Shown one piece after another: positions 35,891 to 45,312 of a stretch of DNA of 64,000 nt; the first letter of the stretch is position 1; the number at the start of each line of letters is the position of its first letter. The notes under the pieces were generated by a model, which had not been told where the DNA came from, searched no databases, and saw only the letters and a program-made list of their open reading frames with translations. Origin of the DNA: JAVDCA01 sp035293985 (GTDB lineage: Bacteria; Pseudomonadota; Alphaproteobacteria; Rhizobiales; Xanthobacteraceae). The stretch is taken from assembly GCA_035293985.1 (NCBI GenBank), contig DATGLS010000045.1, forward strand, positions 1 through 64,000, in the 5' to 3' direction. The position numbers were made by a program, and so were the translations under genes.

Positions 35891-36786
35891 TCATGGCACC
35901 TCCCGTAGATGCGTTCGGATCCAGTCGGCGTAATAGTCGAGCCGCACCAGATAGAATGGATCCGAGCACCCCACTGCCCCCTCGCCCTCGAGGTCGTTGT
36001 TTCCCCAGGTCAGGAGCCCAATGGCGAGCGGATGGCCGTGGACGAGACGGATCGGCTCGCCCGGCACCTCACGCGTCCATGTTCGCGCGACCAGAAAGGC
36101 AGGGCCGCCCGAGTCGCCGTGGCAGACTCCGTGCGGGGCGCCGACCCATCCGTTCTGCTGGGTGCCGAGCTGCCGCGGGTGGTAATAGAGCCCCTTCGGC
36201 TGAACGCCCTTCCACACGGCATTGGGCGCGACCGCGCTCACGCGCAGCTTGTGCAGCACCTCGCCTTTCGGCGAGGCACCGAACCCGTAGACATCCATCC
36301 ACACCAGCGGCCAAGAGCGCGGCCGCGGCACGCAGCAGACGACGTAGTCGTTGGTGACAGCGGGCAGCTCCGCGGCGAGCGCGCCGGCCGGATGTTTGGC
36401 CTCGATCCGGATCAGCGCGATGTCTTCCGAGTCGATGATGTCTGCATCGGCGTCGGCGAGCAGCTTCAGGAAGCTCTCGTGGATTGTGAGCGCGGTCGCG
36501 TGGCGGACCACGGCGTCGCGCTGCTTGACGCCGCGTCCGTACGTGATCGTCACGTCCTGCGACGCGACCGGCGCAGTAAAATCCTCGTTCATCAGGCAGT
36601 GCGCATTGGTGACGATGTAGCTTTCGCCGTACACCAGGCCCGAGCACGCGCCGTGCTTGACGCTCACGATCACGGCGGCATGCCCGCCGGGATCGTCGGC
36701 CGCGACCTCGATACCGCCAATGATCGCAAGCGCGTCGGTCGACGCGATGATAGCGAGCAGGCCGACGGCGAACTGGCGGATTTCAT
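35891..36786 (-). CDS. Trypsin-like serine protease, with a likely 5' frameshift
   Basis: The coding frame ends at 35891 and shows a chymotrypsin-fold protease: signal-like FAVGLLAIIASTDALA, then IIGG at the mature start, His in VTNAHC, Asp in EDIALIRIE and Ser in HGDSGGPAF. The substrate is unknown; a Cys pair VVCCVP is extra. No ATG lies in this frame before the signal peptide. An ATG at 36786 (ATGAAATCC) is one base out of frame, so one base seems missing (or a rare start is used). It converges on the rhomboid gene. Confidence 0.7.
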
Positions 36787-36975
36787 GTCCGGCGCCATGT
36801 GACGCCGACGTAATACCGCCTTGCCGCGAAAGGCAGAAGACCCAAAAGGGTCGTGCCAGCCGGATGGTTCGGCCGCCTCCGTAACGTGGGCCCGCTATGC
36901 GCGCCAATGTGGCGTCATGCCCGACCGGCACGCATGGCTCGATGCACTGTGGTGCGCTTGCGCGACCACACTGTG

Positions 36976-37095
36976 GGGGGGAGGGTCGGGGTGAGGGGCG
37001 CCGCTTGCTCCGCATTCGCGAGCCCGCGTGCGTGGAGAGACTCCCTCACCCCGACTCTCCCTAAGAAAGCCCCAAGAAAGGGAGAGGGAGCGCAA
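36976..37095. repeat. Inverted repeat with GGGTCGGGGTGAGGG arms
   Basis: The arm GGGAGGGTCGGGGTGAGGG near 36979-36998 pairs with CCCTCACCCCGACTCTCCC at 37052-37071. A further inner stem CTCTCCCT / AGGGAGAG follows. It is a REP-like element, similar to dispersed CCCTCACCC repeats of other GC-rich genomes. It separates two divergent-to-parallel minus-strand genes. Confidence 0.7.
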
Positions 37096-37111
37096 GCACC
37101 GATCACTTCGC

Positions 37112-37948
37112 CTACTTCACCCCATAGGCCTTCGCGAAACTCTCCGCGATATCGGACGTGATCGCCTCGGCGGCATCGATGTCGGCTTGCGCATCCGGAT
37201 CGCCGCGTTTCTTCTTGGCGAGCCCGCGGCCATAGAGCGTCCAAGCGCTTCGCGGATAGAGCCGCACCGAGGCGTCGTAATCGGCGATCGCCTTGTCGAG
37301 CTCGCCGAGCGCGAGGTACGCGTTGGCGCGGTGCTGCAGCGTGTTCGCATGGTTCGGCCGCATGCGCAGGGATTCGTTGCAATCCTCCAGGGCCGACTTG
37401 TACTGGCGCACCTGCAGGAGCTCGTCGCAGCGGTTGTTGTAGGTGGTCGGGTCGTTCGGGTTGAGCCGCAGCGAGCGATTGTAGTCGGCGATCGCGCGAT
37501 CATGGTCGCCCTGGGCCGAATAGGCATTGGCACGCATGTCGTATGCATTGGCGTCGTCGGGGTTGAGGCGGATCGCCTCGCCGTAATCGGCGAGCGCACG
37601 ATCCTCGTCGTGCTTGTCGTCCCAGACGTTGCCGCGGTTGACGTAGGCGCCGGCATAGTTGCGGTCGAGCTCGAGCGCCTGGTTGCAATCGGCGAGCGCC
37701 CGGTCGAGATCACCCTTGTCGCGCCAGGCGCCGCAGCGGTTGCTGAACGCGACAGCGAGGCTGTGCCCCTTATAACGGCCCGATTGGATCACCGCCGTGC
37801 AGCCGTCGATCTGCTGATCGGGCGCGAGCTTGAAGCCGCGGTTCTCGCACCAGGTGATCTGCTGGCTGGTCTGCGCGCCAGCCGGCCCGGCCGCGAATGC
37901 GCATATGAAGCCGATGCCGGCCAGCCACCGACAGCCCACGCCGATCAT
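37112..37948 (-). CDS. Exported TPR protein
   Basis: The product has 278 residues with a signal peptide (cleavage near AGA-QTSQQ) and GAGGGGG upstream of the ATG. About five TPR units are visible, each with the RANAY/DRAIADY-type pattern and Asn-Pro between units. It is probably a periplasmic scaffold. The first 60 residues contain Cys in TWCENRG, DGCTAV and NRCGAW. It is not linked to an obvious partner gene; the operon downstream is separated by about 110 bases from the 38026 gene's end. Confidence 0.8.
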   Translation of the reverse strand: MIGVGCRWLAGIGFICAFAAGPAGAQTSQQITWCENRGFKLAPDQQIDGCTAVIQSGRYKGHSLAVAFSNRCGAWRDKGDLDRALADCNQALELDRNYAGAYVNRGNVWDDKHDEDRALADYGEAIRLNPDDANAYDMRANAYSAQGDHDRAIADYNRSLRLNPNDPTTYNNRCDELLQVRQYKSALEDCNESLRMRPNHANTLQHRANAYLALGELDKAIADYDASVRLYPRSAWTLYGRGLAKKKRGDPDAQADIDAAEAITSDIAESFAKAYGVK

Positions 37949-38025
37949 GCCCGTCCCCCTCGGTTGGTCTCAGCAAATCTTACCGCGGATCGAGCGCGAG
38001 ACAACGCCGGCAGTCGACGCTGCGA

Positions 38026-38310
38026 TCACGTCTCATCGAGATATGGCGCCACGACCTCGCGCGTCTCCTTGCTGGGCACCACCGGCACGATCTCCGCCGT
38101 CATGCCAAGGCCGTGCCACTGCAGCAGCCAGCTCTGCAGCAGCCGCAGGTCGTCGCACTCCATCAGCTGGAAGCAGCGCGCGAAGCTCGGCTCGATCCAG
38201 CTGTCGATGTATTCGAGCCCGTCCGGCATCACCCGGCCCTTCTCGCGCAGGCGCCCGTAGACCGGCAGCATGTCGTTGTCCTTGAAGCGCTCGATCACCA
38301 TGAACAGCAT
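38026..38310 (-). CDS. DUF3303-like small protein
   Basis: The product has 94 residues, starting MLFMVIERFKDNDMLPVYGR, with ECDDLRLLQSWLLQWH and VVPVVPSKETREVV later; this fits DUF3303, a ferredoxin-like (dimeric alpha-beta barrel) fold of unknown role. CAGGAG precedes the ATG at 38310, and the stop of the amidase lies two bases upstream. It probably belongs to the aromatic-degradation operon 38026-41691. Confidence 0.75.
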   Translation of the reverse strand: MLFMVIERFKDNDMLPVYGRLREKGRVMPDGLEYIDSWIEPSFARCFQLMECDDLRLLQSWLLQWHGLGMTAEIVPVVPSKETREVVAPYLDET

Positions 38311-38312
38311 CG

Positions 38313-39719
38313 CTAGCTCCTGCACATCGGCGGCGTGCCGAGCATCTCTCTCGGCGTGCCGAGCACCCGCTCGACCGCACAGGCGATCGTGACGAGCCGC
38401 TCGTCGTCGTCACCGCGGGCGATGAGCTGCAGGCCGACCGGCAGCCCGAGGCGATCGCGGCCGACCGGCAGCGTCGCGGCGCACAAGCGCAGGAAATTCA
38501 CCGGGACGGTGTTGTGGATGATGCCGCGGTTGCGCGCCCAGAATTGCTCCGGACCGGTCTCCTCGGCGAGGACGTGCGGCGAGAGCCGTACCGTCGGCGT
38601 CGCGATCACGTCCACGTCGTCGAACCGCGCCACCGCGCCCTTCGCGGCGTCCGCGAGCCGCCGCAGGCGTGCCAGATACTCGCGCGCCGTGAGGCTCTCG
38701 GCCCGCTTCAGCGCCGGCCCGTTGACCGGATCGATCGTCGCGAGCCACTCGGGCAGCTCGCGATCGAGGAACGCGCGCAGCTCGATCGCCGAAACGCCGC
38801 CTTCGGCAAAGACCGCGACCGCCTCGCGCGCCTCGGGCAGCGGCGCCTCGACCACCACGGCGCCCGCCCGCGCGAGCGCATCGAGGGCCCGGCGCACGAC
38901 CTCGTCGATGCCGTTCTCGCACCCGTCCCAGAAGGCCGCATCCGCAATTCCGATGCGCAGCCCATCGACGCTCGCCGGCACGCCGCGCAGGAACGCGAAG
39001 CTGTCGCCCAGACGCGGATCGATCGCCGCAAAGCCGAACGCCGCGTCCGCCATGCTGCGCGCCAGGATGCCGGGCGTGTCGAACGTGTGGCTCAGCGGCA
39101 CGATGCCGTCGCACGACCAGCGGTCCTTGGTGAGCTTCAGTCCCGCATTGCCCGTCATGGCGGCGGGCAGGCGCACCGAGGCGGCCGTATCGCTGCCGAG
39201 TGCGAGCAGCGCCGAGCCTTCGCACAGCGACACCCCTGCCCCGCTCGAGGAGCCGCCCGGCGAGCGATGCGCCGCCGCATCCCACGGATTGCGCGGCGCG
39301 CCGTGATGCGCGTTGTGCCCGGTGCCACCGAATGCGAACTCGACCATGTGGGTCTTGCCCATCAGCGTCGCGAGCTGGCGGCGCAGAGTCGCCACCACCG
39401 GCCCCTCGACCTCGAACTTGGCCGGCAGGCGTTTCGGCGAGCCCGCATAGGTCGGAAAACCCGCCACCGCGAACAGGTCCTTCACCGAGGTCGGGATGCC
39501 CTGCAGGGGCCCGGCGCACGCGCCGGCCGCAAAGGCCGCGTCGGCGGCATCGGCGCATTTGCGCGCATGGTCCGGCGCCCATTGCGAGTAGGCGAGCAGC
39601 CCGTTGCCGCGGCGCTCGTGGTTGGCGATCGCCTCCTCGACGAGCGCGCGCGCCGTGAGCGCGCCGTCGCGGAGGCGCCGCGCGAGCTCGGCGATGGAAA
39701 GCGAGAGCACGTCAGGCAT
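38313..39719 (-). CDS. Amidase (amidase-signature family, GatA-like)
   Basis: The protein has 468 residues. The Ser-cisSer-Lys triad is visible: Lys in TSVKDLF, cis-Ser in PGGSSSGAGVS and the nucleophile Ser in GSDTAASVRLPA. It hydrolyses a C-N amide bond; GatA-like amidases in catabolic operons often act on aromatic amides. The family usually has GG where AA stands in DTAAS. It is encoded between a dioxygenase and a DUF3303 gene, so a role in degrading an amide-linked aromatic is plausible. Confidence 0.87.
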   Translation of the reverse strand: MPDVLSLSIAELARRLRDGALTARALVEEAIANHERRGNGLLAYSQWAPDHARKCADAADAAFAAGACAGPLQGIPTSVKDLFAVAGFPTYAGSPKRLPAKFEVEGPVVATLRRQLATLMGKTHMVEFAFGGTGHNAHHGAPRNPWDAAAHRSPGGSSSGAGVSLCEGSALLALGSDTAASVRLPAAMTGNAGLKLTKDRWSCDGIVPLSHTFDTPGILARSMADAAFGFAAIDPRLGDSFAFLRGVPASVDGLRIGIADAAFWDGCENGIDEVVRRALDALARAGAVVVEAPLPEAREAVAVFAEGGVSAIELRAFLDRELPEWLATIDPVNGPALKRAESLTAREYLARLRRLADAAKGAVARFDDVDVIATPTVRLSPHVLAEETGPEQFWARNRGIIHNTVPVNFLRLCAATLPVGRDRLGLPVGLQLIARGDDDERLVTIACAVERVLGTPREMLGTPPMCRS

Positions 39720-39733
39720 GGCAGATCAGTTCC

Positions 39734-40729
39734 TCACCGCAGTGTTGCGAAGCTCAAGCCTGTTCCGGTGCCGGCGGCCGTGCGATAGCCCGGCACGTAC
39801 TCGAACCAGTCGAGATCGAGATGTCTGGAGGCACCCGCGAGCGCGACCCAGTTGAGGATCTCCGAGCTGCCCGCATTGAGCTTGTTGCGCGGCAGCTTGC
39901 GCAGGAACTCCGCGTCCTTGTCGGCGAGCGCCTTGATGATCGCGCGGTCGAAATCCTCGTCGACAAGGAAATGGCTCAACCCGCCCGACGCCAGAACGCC
40001 GACGCGCGCCTCGCCGGCGAAGCCCTCGACCGCGCGCCGGATCGCCTCGCCGAGCGCGTAGCAGCGCGCCGGGCGTGGCTGGTTGGGCGGGAAATAGGTG
40101 TTGAGGAAGATCGGCACCACCGGCACCGGCTTGTCGGAATCGACCACGTGGCGATGCACATAGGCGAGCGCGTGCCCCTCCCCGTCGCCTTCGCGCAGCG
40201 TTTTCGACGCCGCCATGTCGAAGCCGGCATCCATCGTAGTCTCGATGAGGTGAACCGCGAGCGCTGAATGCACCGGATAATCGCGCGGCTGCTCGGGCTC
40301 GAAGAAGCCTTGCCGGTTCTTGATGTACCAATCGGGGAAATGCGAGTAGGTCGCGTGCTGGGTGGCGTTGTTGCGGATGGTCTCGCCGTAGTAGACCGCG
40401 AAGGCCGGCCGGCAATCCTCCAGGTAGCTTTCATTCTGGTCGTCGCCCATGACGATCAGCGCATCGAGCTGCGCGGCCGCGACCGCGTTGCGCAGGTGCT
40501 TGACGGCGCCGCGCGCGACGTTCTGCCGGGCGACCAGCTCGGCTGGCGCCACCATATGGGCGAGCTTGGGATCGGCCTTCTCGAGCAGGTCGCCATAGGT
40601 GACCGGCCGCCCCTCCTTGTCGCGATGCTTGATGTTGCGGTCGGTCTCGGCGAAACGCGGCAGCGTCTCGTCGGAGGCGAGCAGCATCGGCGTGTGCGAG
40701 GTGCCGGCCGCGAATGTGAGCTTCGCCAT
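39734..40729 (-). CDS. Class III extradiol ring-cleavage dioxygenase (LigB-type)
   Basis: The protein has 331 residues. GTSHTPML with His12, His58 in KLAHMV and a distal acidic residue are the expected Fe(II) ligand positions; DDQNESYLEDC and ASGGLSHFLVDEDF follow the LigB pattern, the latter with the active-site His. It opens a catecholic ring with O2. The subfamily resembles protocatechuate 4,5-dioxygenase beta or gallate dioxygenase; the substrate cannot be set. GAGAGGAC precedes the ATG at 40729. Operon: Bug protein - dioxygenase - amidase - DUF3303. Confidence 0.83.
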   Translation of the reverse strand: MAKLTFAAGTSHTPMLLASDETLPRFAETDRNIKHRDKEGRPVTYGDLLEKADPKLAHMVAPAELVARQNVARGAVKHLRNAVAAAQLDALIVMGDDQNESYLEDCRPAFAVYYGETIRNNATQHATYSHFPDWYIKNRQGFFEPEQPRDYPVHSALAVHLIETTMDAGFDMAASKTLREGDGEGHALAYVHRHVVDSDKPVPVVPIFLNTYFPPNQPRPARCYALGEAIRRAVEGFAGEARVGVLASGGLSHFLVDEDFDRAIIKALADKDAEFLRKLPRNKLNAGSSEILNWVALAGASRHLDLDWFEYVPGYRTAAGTGTGLSFATLR

Positions 40730-40740
40730 GATCTGTCCTC

Positions 40741-41691
40741 TCAGTTCACCCTGATGCCGAGCGCCGACCATTTGGCGTGCTCGGCCGCGATGAACGCGCC
40801 GAATGCCGCCGGGCTGCTCGGCCGCGAGATGGCGCCGAGCTTCTGCAGACGGGCCTGCATGTCGGGCGTCTGCAGGCCGGCCGTGATCGCGGCGTTGAGC
40901 TTGGCCACGATCGCGGCGGGCGTGCCGGCCGGCGCCACCACGCCGTTGAAAGTCGTGACCTCGTAGTCGGGCACGCCGGCCTCGATCATGGTCGGCAGGT
41001 CGGGCGCGAGCGGCGTGCGCTCGGCGCTCGTCACGGCGAGCGCGCGCAGCTTGCCGTCGCGGATCAACGGCAGCAGGATCGTAATGCCCTCGATCGTCAT
41101 GTCGACCTGGCCGCCCAGCACGGCCGTGACCGACTCGCCGCCGCTCTTGTACGGCACGCCGACGAGATCGATGCCGGCGCGCGCCTCGAGCAGCTTGACG
41201 GTGAGATGCGGCAGGCCGCCCTCGCCCGTATGCGCGACGTTGAGCTTGCCGGGATGCAGCTTGGCGAAGGCGACGAGATCATGCAGCGACCGGAACGGCG
41301 ACGCCGCCGGCACCACCAGGATCTGATAGCTCTCCGACAGCTTGGCGACGGGCGCGAAATTCTTTGCCGGGTCGTAGCCGGCGCTCGCCGACACGGCCGG
41401 GATGACGGCGAGCACGCTGGTATTGCCGACCAGCAGCGTGTAGCCGTCCGGCGTCGCGGCCGCGACCGAACGCGCCCCGATCACGCCGCCGCCGCCGGGC
41501 CGGTTCTCGACCACGGCAGCCTGCCCGAGATCGGGAAGGATTTGCGCGACCAGCCGCGCCGGCAGGTCGGTTGGTCCCCCGGGTGCCGCCGGCACGATGA
41601 GATGGATCGGCCGCACCGGGTAGTCCTGTGCCGCCACCGGAGCGGCCGCGAGCAGCGCGAGCACCAAGAATAGGGCGGCTCGCTCGATCAT
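40741..41691 (-). CDS. Bug family (tripartite tricarboxylate transporter) periplasmic binding protein
   Basis: The protein has 316 residues with a signal peptide (cleavage near VAA-QDYPV). RPIHLIVPAAPGGPTDLPARL, VVENRPGGGG, AAATPDGYTLLVG and YKSGGESVTAVLGGQVD are Bug-family motifs. It captures a small carboxylate for a membrane transporter; no transporter genes (tctA/tctB) lie nearby. The start may be 41691 or an ATG at 41736. It heads the dioxygenase operon, so its ligand may be the aromatic acid degraded there. Confidence 0.88.
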   Translation of the reverse strand: MIERAALFLVLALLAAAPVAAQDYPVRPIHLIVPAAPGGPTDLPARLVAQILPDLGQAAVVENRPGGGGVIGARSVAAATPDGYTLLVGNTSVLAVIPAVSASAGYDPAKNFAPVAKLSESYQILVVPAASPFRSLHDLVAFAKLHPGKLNVAHTGEGGLPHLTVKLLEARAGIDLVGVPYKSGGESVTAVLGGQVDMTIEGITILLPLIRDGKLRALAVTSAERTPLAPDLPTMIEAGVPDYEVTTFNGVVAPAGTPAAIVAKLNAAITAGLQTPDMQARLQKLGAISRPSSPAAFGAFIAAEHAKWSALGIRVN

Positions 41692-41975
41692 ACCTAGGCT
41701 CAACGTTCTCTCCCCGCCTTCCAGTCGGAACAGCAAAGGTCGCTTCGACCGGACGAGTCAACCGGCTCCGCACCTGCATCATGGCGGCGCCTGCCGCTCG
41801 CATTTTAGCCATCCCGCGAATAGACGCTAAGCACTTCAATACTCCAGAGAAATGCTTTGACGACAAACTTGACGGCGCTTTGACCCGCAGCGTGCGAATC
41901 TCGCCGGCGGTCGCCGCAAGCGACTCGACCAGATGGACCTCATCGCCCGCCGATCACGACAGACTGGACGCCCCC

Positions 41976-43538
41976 ATGTCGACCGATCCCAAATTCCAGG
42001 CAGCGCTGGCATTGCACCGCTTCGGCCTCGGGCCGAAAGCCGGCCTGATCGATGCGATCGCTTCCGATCCGCGCGGCGCGCTTCTGGCCGAGCTCGAAAA
42101 GCCAGGCATTGGCCTCGTCTTCGACGCGAACCTGATGAGCGCGAGCAAGTCGTCGATGACGGCCTTCATGTATCGCCAGGAGCAGATGGCGATGCGCATC
42201 GCCAAGCAGAACGAGAAGAACGAGATGGCGAATGCCGCCGCGGCCGAGGCGCCCGGCAATGTCATGGCCAAGGCGGATGCCAAGGTCGCTGCAAAGCCCG
42301 ATCAAAAGCCGAATGACGCCAAGCCGAGCGACCCGAAAGCCACGGATCCCAAGGAGCCGAAGATGGCGGACGCCAAACCGGACGCCTTGGCGGACAAGCA
42401 AGCGGACGACAAGGCCGACCCGAAGAAGCCGAAGCCGCCCAACGTCCAGCAGCGCATCTTCCGCAACGAGGCGCGCGCGCATTTCATCGCCGCCAATACG
42501 GCCGAGATCGGCTTCGTCGAGCGGCTGGTGTGGTTCTGGTCGAACCATTTCTGCGTCTCCGCCGACGTCGTGCCCTACATGGCGGGCGGCTACGAGCGCG
42601 AGGCGATCCGTCCGCATGTGCTCGGCCGCTTCGCCGACATGCTGGTGGCGGCCGAGGGCCATCCCGCGATGCTGATCTATCTCGACAACTTCCGCTCCGT
42701 CGGGCCGAAGTCGGTCGCAGGCCTGATCGGCAAGGTCGGGCTCAACGAGAATTTCGCCCGCGAAATCCTCGAGCTGCACACCCTCGGCGTGCGCACCGGC
42801 TACACCCAGGCCGATATCATCGCGTTCGCCAAAGTGCTCACCGGCTGGACCATCCTGCCGGCCGCGACCAACCCGGACCACGGCAGCGAGTTCGTGTTCA
42901 ATCCGCGCCTGCACGAGCCGGGCCCGCAGACCATCATGGGCAAGGTCTATGCCGAGGTCGGCGTCAACCAGGGCCGCGCCGTGTTCGCCGATCTCGCGCG
43001 CCATCCGGCGACCGCAACGCATGTGGCGACCAAGCTCGCGCGCCACTTCGTCGCCGACGATCCGCCGCCGGCGCTGGTCAAGACACTGGAACAGCGCTTC
43101 CGCGACTCGGACGGCGACCTCAAAGAGATCGCCAAGGCGCTCGTCGCCGCGCCCGAGACCTGGGACACGCCGATGACCAAGCTCAAGCGGCCGAATGAAT
43201 GGCTCACCGCCATGCGCCGCGCCATTCCGGACGCGCCGGGCGATGTCGTGCAGGGTCTGCAGGCGCGCGCGCGGCTCGGCGAGCCGTTGTGGCGCCCGCC
43301 GCAGCCCGAAGGCTTTTCCGACGTCCAGGGGCCATGGGCCGACGGGCTCGCGCAGCGGCTCGACATCGCCGAGATCGTCGCGTCGAGGGTCGAGGCGACG
43401 GTCGACCCGAAAGACCTGCTCGAGACCACGCTGGGGCCGCTCGCGTCGGCCGACACGCGCCGCGCGGTCGCGCGCGCCGACAGTCGCCAGCAGGCGATCG
43501 CGATCGCCCTGATGGCCCCCGAATTCCACCGGCGATAA
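41976..43538 (+). CDS. DUF1800 family protein with a long charged insert
   Basis: The protein has 520 residues. N- and C-terminal parts match DUF1800 (ALHRFGLGPK near the start; FWSNHFCVSADV, NENFAREILELHTLGV and FAKVLTGWTI later). Between about 75 and 155 is an Ala/Lys/Asp/Pro-rich insert with repeats of DxK-P type. No signal peptide is visible from the chosen ATG (41976), although the frame is open upstream. The function is unknown; DUF1800 genes are nearly always next to DUF1501 genes, as here. Confidence 0.82.
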   Translation: MSTDPKFQAALALHRFGLGPKAGLIDAIASDPRGALLAELEKPGIGLVFDANLMSASKSSMTAFMYRQEQMAMRIAKQNEKNEMANAAAAEAPGNVMAKADAKVAAKPDQKPNDAKPSDPKATDPKEPKMADAKPDALADKQADDKADPKKPKPPNVQQRIFRNEARAHFIAANTAEIGFVERLVWFWSNHFCVSADVVPYMAGGYEREAIRPHVLGRFADMLVAAEGHPAMLIYLDNFRSVGPKSVAGLIGKVGLNENFAREILELHTLGVRTGYTQADIIAFAKVLTGWTILPAATNPDHGSEFVFNPRLHEPGPQTIMGKVYAEVGVNQGRAVFADLARHPATATHVATKLARHFVADDPPPALVKTLEQRFRDSDGDLKEIAKALVAAPETWDTPMTKLKRPNEWLTAMRRAIPDAPGDVVQGLQARARLGEPLWRPPQPEGFSDVQGPWADGLAQRLDIAEIVASRVEATVDPKDLLETTLGPLASADTRRAVARADSRQQAIAIALMAPEFHRR

Positions 43539-43564
43539 CGCTCGATCCGATCAGGAGCCCACGC

Positions 43565-44806
43565 ATGACCTTCACCCTTCACGCTCCCTCGCGCCGCGAG
43601 CTGCTCACCGCCTCCGGCGTTCTGTTCGCCTGGCCCTTCATGCCGCGGGTTGCGCGCGCCGAAGGGCGCGACCCGCGCCTGATGGTGGTGGTGCTGCGCG
43701 GCGCCCTCGACGGGCTCGCGCTCGCGGCGCCGGTCGGCGATCCCGACTGGGTCAAGCTGCGCGGCGACAAGGCCCTCACCCTCGAGGGCAAGACCCCGGG
43801 CCTGCCGCTCGACGGCTTCTTCGCGCTTAATCCCGCGATGCCCAACCTGCACCGTCTCTATAAAGCGAACCAGGCCATGATCGTGCACGCGACCTGCACG
43901 CCCTATCGCGACCGTTCGCATTTCGATGGCCAGGACGTGCTGGAAAGCGGCTTTGCCAAGCCCGGCAACGCCGCCTCCGGGTGGCTCAACCGCGCGTTCG
44001 CGGCGATCGAGCCCGATGCGCGCATCGATCGCCGCGGCGCGCTCGGGGTCGGCCCGGTGGTGCCGCTGGTGGTGCGCGGACCCGCGCCGGTGGTGAGCTG
44101 GACGCCGCAGCGCATCGCGCCCGCCGGCGAGGACACGCTGATGCGGCTGATCGACCTCTATCAGCATTCCGATCCGGCGCTCGCCCGCGTGCTGCAGGGC
44201 CGGCTCAACCTGATGCACGTCGCCGCCGCCGGCAACATCGATGCGCTCACGCCGGCGCAGCGCGAGCAGCTCGCCGGCATCGAGGCCGTGCGCGCCTATT
44301 TCGCCGAGGTCGCCTCGACCGCCGCGAAGCTGATGGCGCGCCAGGACGGCCCGCGCATCGGCGCGGTCGCGGTCAACGGCTGGGACACCCATATCGACGA
44401 GGGCGCGGTCGGCGGCCGGCTCGGCAACCTGCTCGGCGCGCTCGACGGCGCGATCGCGGCGTTCGAGACCGGCATGGGCCCGGTGTGGAAGGACAGCGTG
44501 GTCGTGCTCGTCACCGAGTTCGGCCGCACCGCCCACATCAACGGCGACAACGGCACCGACCACGGCAGCGGCACGGTGGCGCTGCTCGTCGGCGGCGCGC
44601 TCAAGGGCGGCCGCGTCATCGCGGACTGGCCGGGGCTCAAGGAGACCGACCTGTTCGAGAAGCGCGACCTCAAGGCGACCACGGACCTGCGCGCCATGCT
44701 CAAGGGCGTGCTCAAGGACCACCTGCGCATCGACGACAAGGTCCTGGCCGACGCGATCTTCCCCGACAGCCGGGCGGTCACGCCGTTGAGTGGGTTGCTC
44801 GGCTGA
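43565..44806 (+). CDS. DUF1501 family protein with twin-arginine-type signal
   Basis: The protein has 413 residues. SRRELLTASGVLFAWPF at the N-terminus is a twin-arginine-type signal with cleavage near ARA-EG. The DUF1501 core has MVVVLRGALDG, HFDGQDVLESG, DTHIDEGAVGGRLG and TEFGRTAHINGDNGTDHG, the last like sulfatase/alkaline-phosphatase metal sites. The family is related by fold to alkaline phosphatases but no function is proven. It follows DUF1800 by 26 bases. Confidence 0.85.
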   Translation: MTFTLHAPSRRELLTASGVLFAWPFMPRVARAEGRDPRLMVVVLRGALDGLALAAPVGDPDWVKLRGDKALTLEGKTPGLPLDGFFALNPAMPNLHRLYKANQAMIVHATCTPYRDRSHFDGQDVLESGFAKPGNAASGWLNRAFAAIEPDARIDRRGALGVGPVVPLVVRGPAPVVSWTPQRIAPAGEDTLMRLIDLYQHSDPALARVLQGRLNLMHVAAAGNIDALTPAQREQLAGIEAVRAYFAEVASTAAKLMARQDGPRIGAVAVNGWDTHIDEGAVGGRLGNLLGALDGAIAAFETGMGPVWKDSVVVLVTEFGRTAHINGDNGTDHGSGTVALLVGGALKGGRVIADWPGLKETDLFEKRDLKATTDLRAMLKGVLKDHLRIDDKVLADAIFPDSRAVTPLSGLLG

Positions 44807-44814
44807 ATCGGAGG

Positions 44815-44842
44815 GTGGGCGACGCATCTTCGCGTCGCCCAC
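44815..44842. repeat. Perfect 11-base hairpin
   Basis: GTGGGCGACGC (44815-44825) pairs with GCGTCGCCCAC (44832-44842) around ATCTTC, just after the DUF1501 stop. No T-run follows, so it may be a repeat or a 3' stabiliser. Confidence 0.65.
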
Positions 44843-44908
44843 GCGGAGCATCGTGCAGTTGCTCTTCATCTCCCCCGTCCGCTAAACCGACGCGACGAGG
44901 GATTTCTC

Positions 44909-45307
44909 ATGCGCATCAAAGCCTGCCTGACCGCGGCCGAGGTCAGGAAGATGATGGCCGCCAGCATCGTCGAGGCGGAGAAGAACAAATGGAACGTCGG
45001 GGTCGCGGCCGTCGATGACGCCGGCCTTCTGCTCGGCTTCGAGCGCATGGACGGCGCGCCGGCGATCGCATCGACCGCGGCGGCCGACAAGGCCCGGACC
45101 GCGGCGCTAACCGGCCAGCCAAGCAAGGCGTGGGAAGATCGCATCAAGGAGCGCCCGGCCTTTCTCTCCTTCCAGGTCGGCCTCCCGGTCCAGGGTGGCG
45201 TGCCGATTATCCATCGGGACGAATGCGTCGGCGCGATCGGCGTCTCCGGCGTCCTGTCGGTCCAGGACGAGCAAGTCGCGCTCGCGGGCCTCGCGGCGCT
45301 CGGGTGA
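44909..45307 (+). CDS. GlcG/HbpS-family protein
   Basis: The protein has 132 residues. VAAVDDAGLLLGFERMDGA and QGGVPIIHRDECVGAIGVSG are GlcG/HbpS motifs, a family of heme-binding or accessory proteins often near catabolic genes. No signal peptide is visible. GAGGGA precedes the ATG. Its stop overlaps a GTG in front of the amidohydrolase gene, so the two are coupled. Confidence 0.82.
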   Translation: MRIKACLTAAEVRKMMAASIVEAEKNKWNVGVAAVDDAGLLLGFERMDGAPAIASTAAADKARTAALTGQPSKAWEDRIKERPAFLSFQVGLPVQGGVPIIHRDECVGAIGVSGVLSVQDEQVALAGLAALG

Positions 45308-45312
45308 AACTC

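Noticed and set aside
42947..44869. 640-residue minus-strand frame
   Set aside because: It spans the ends of two plus-strand genes (DUF1800 and DUF1501) and has low-complexity, Arg/His/Gly-rich composition.
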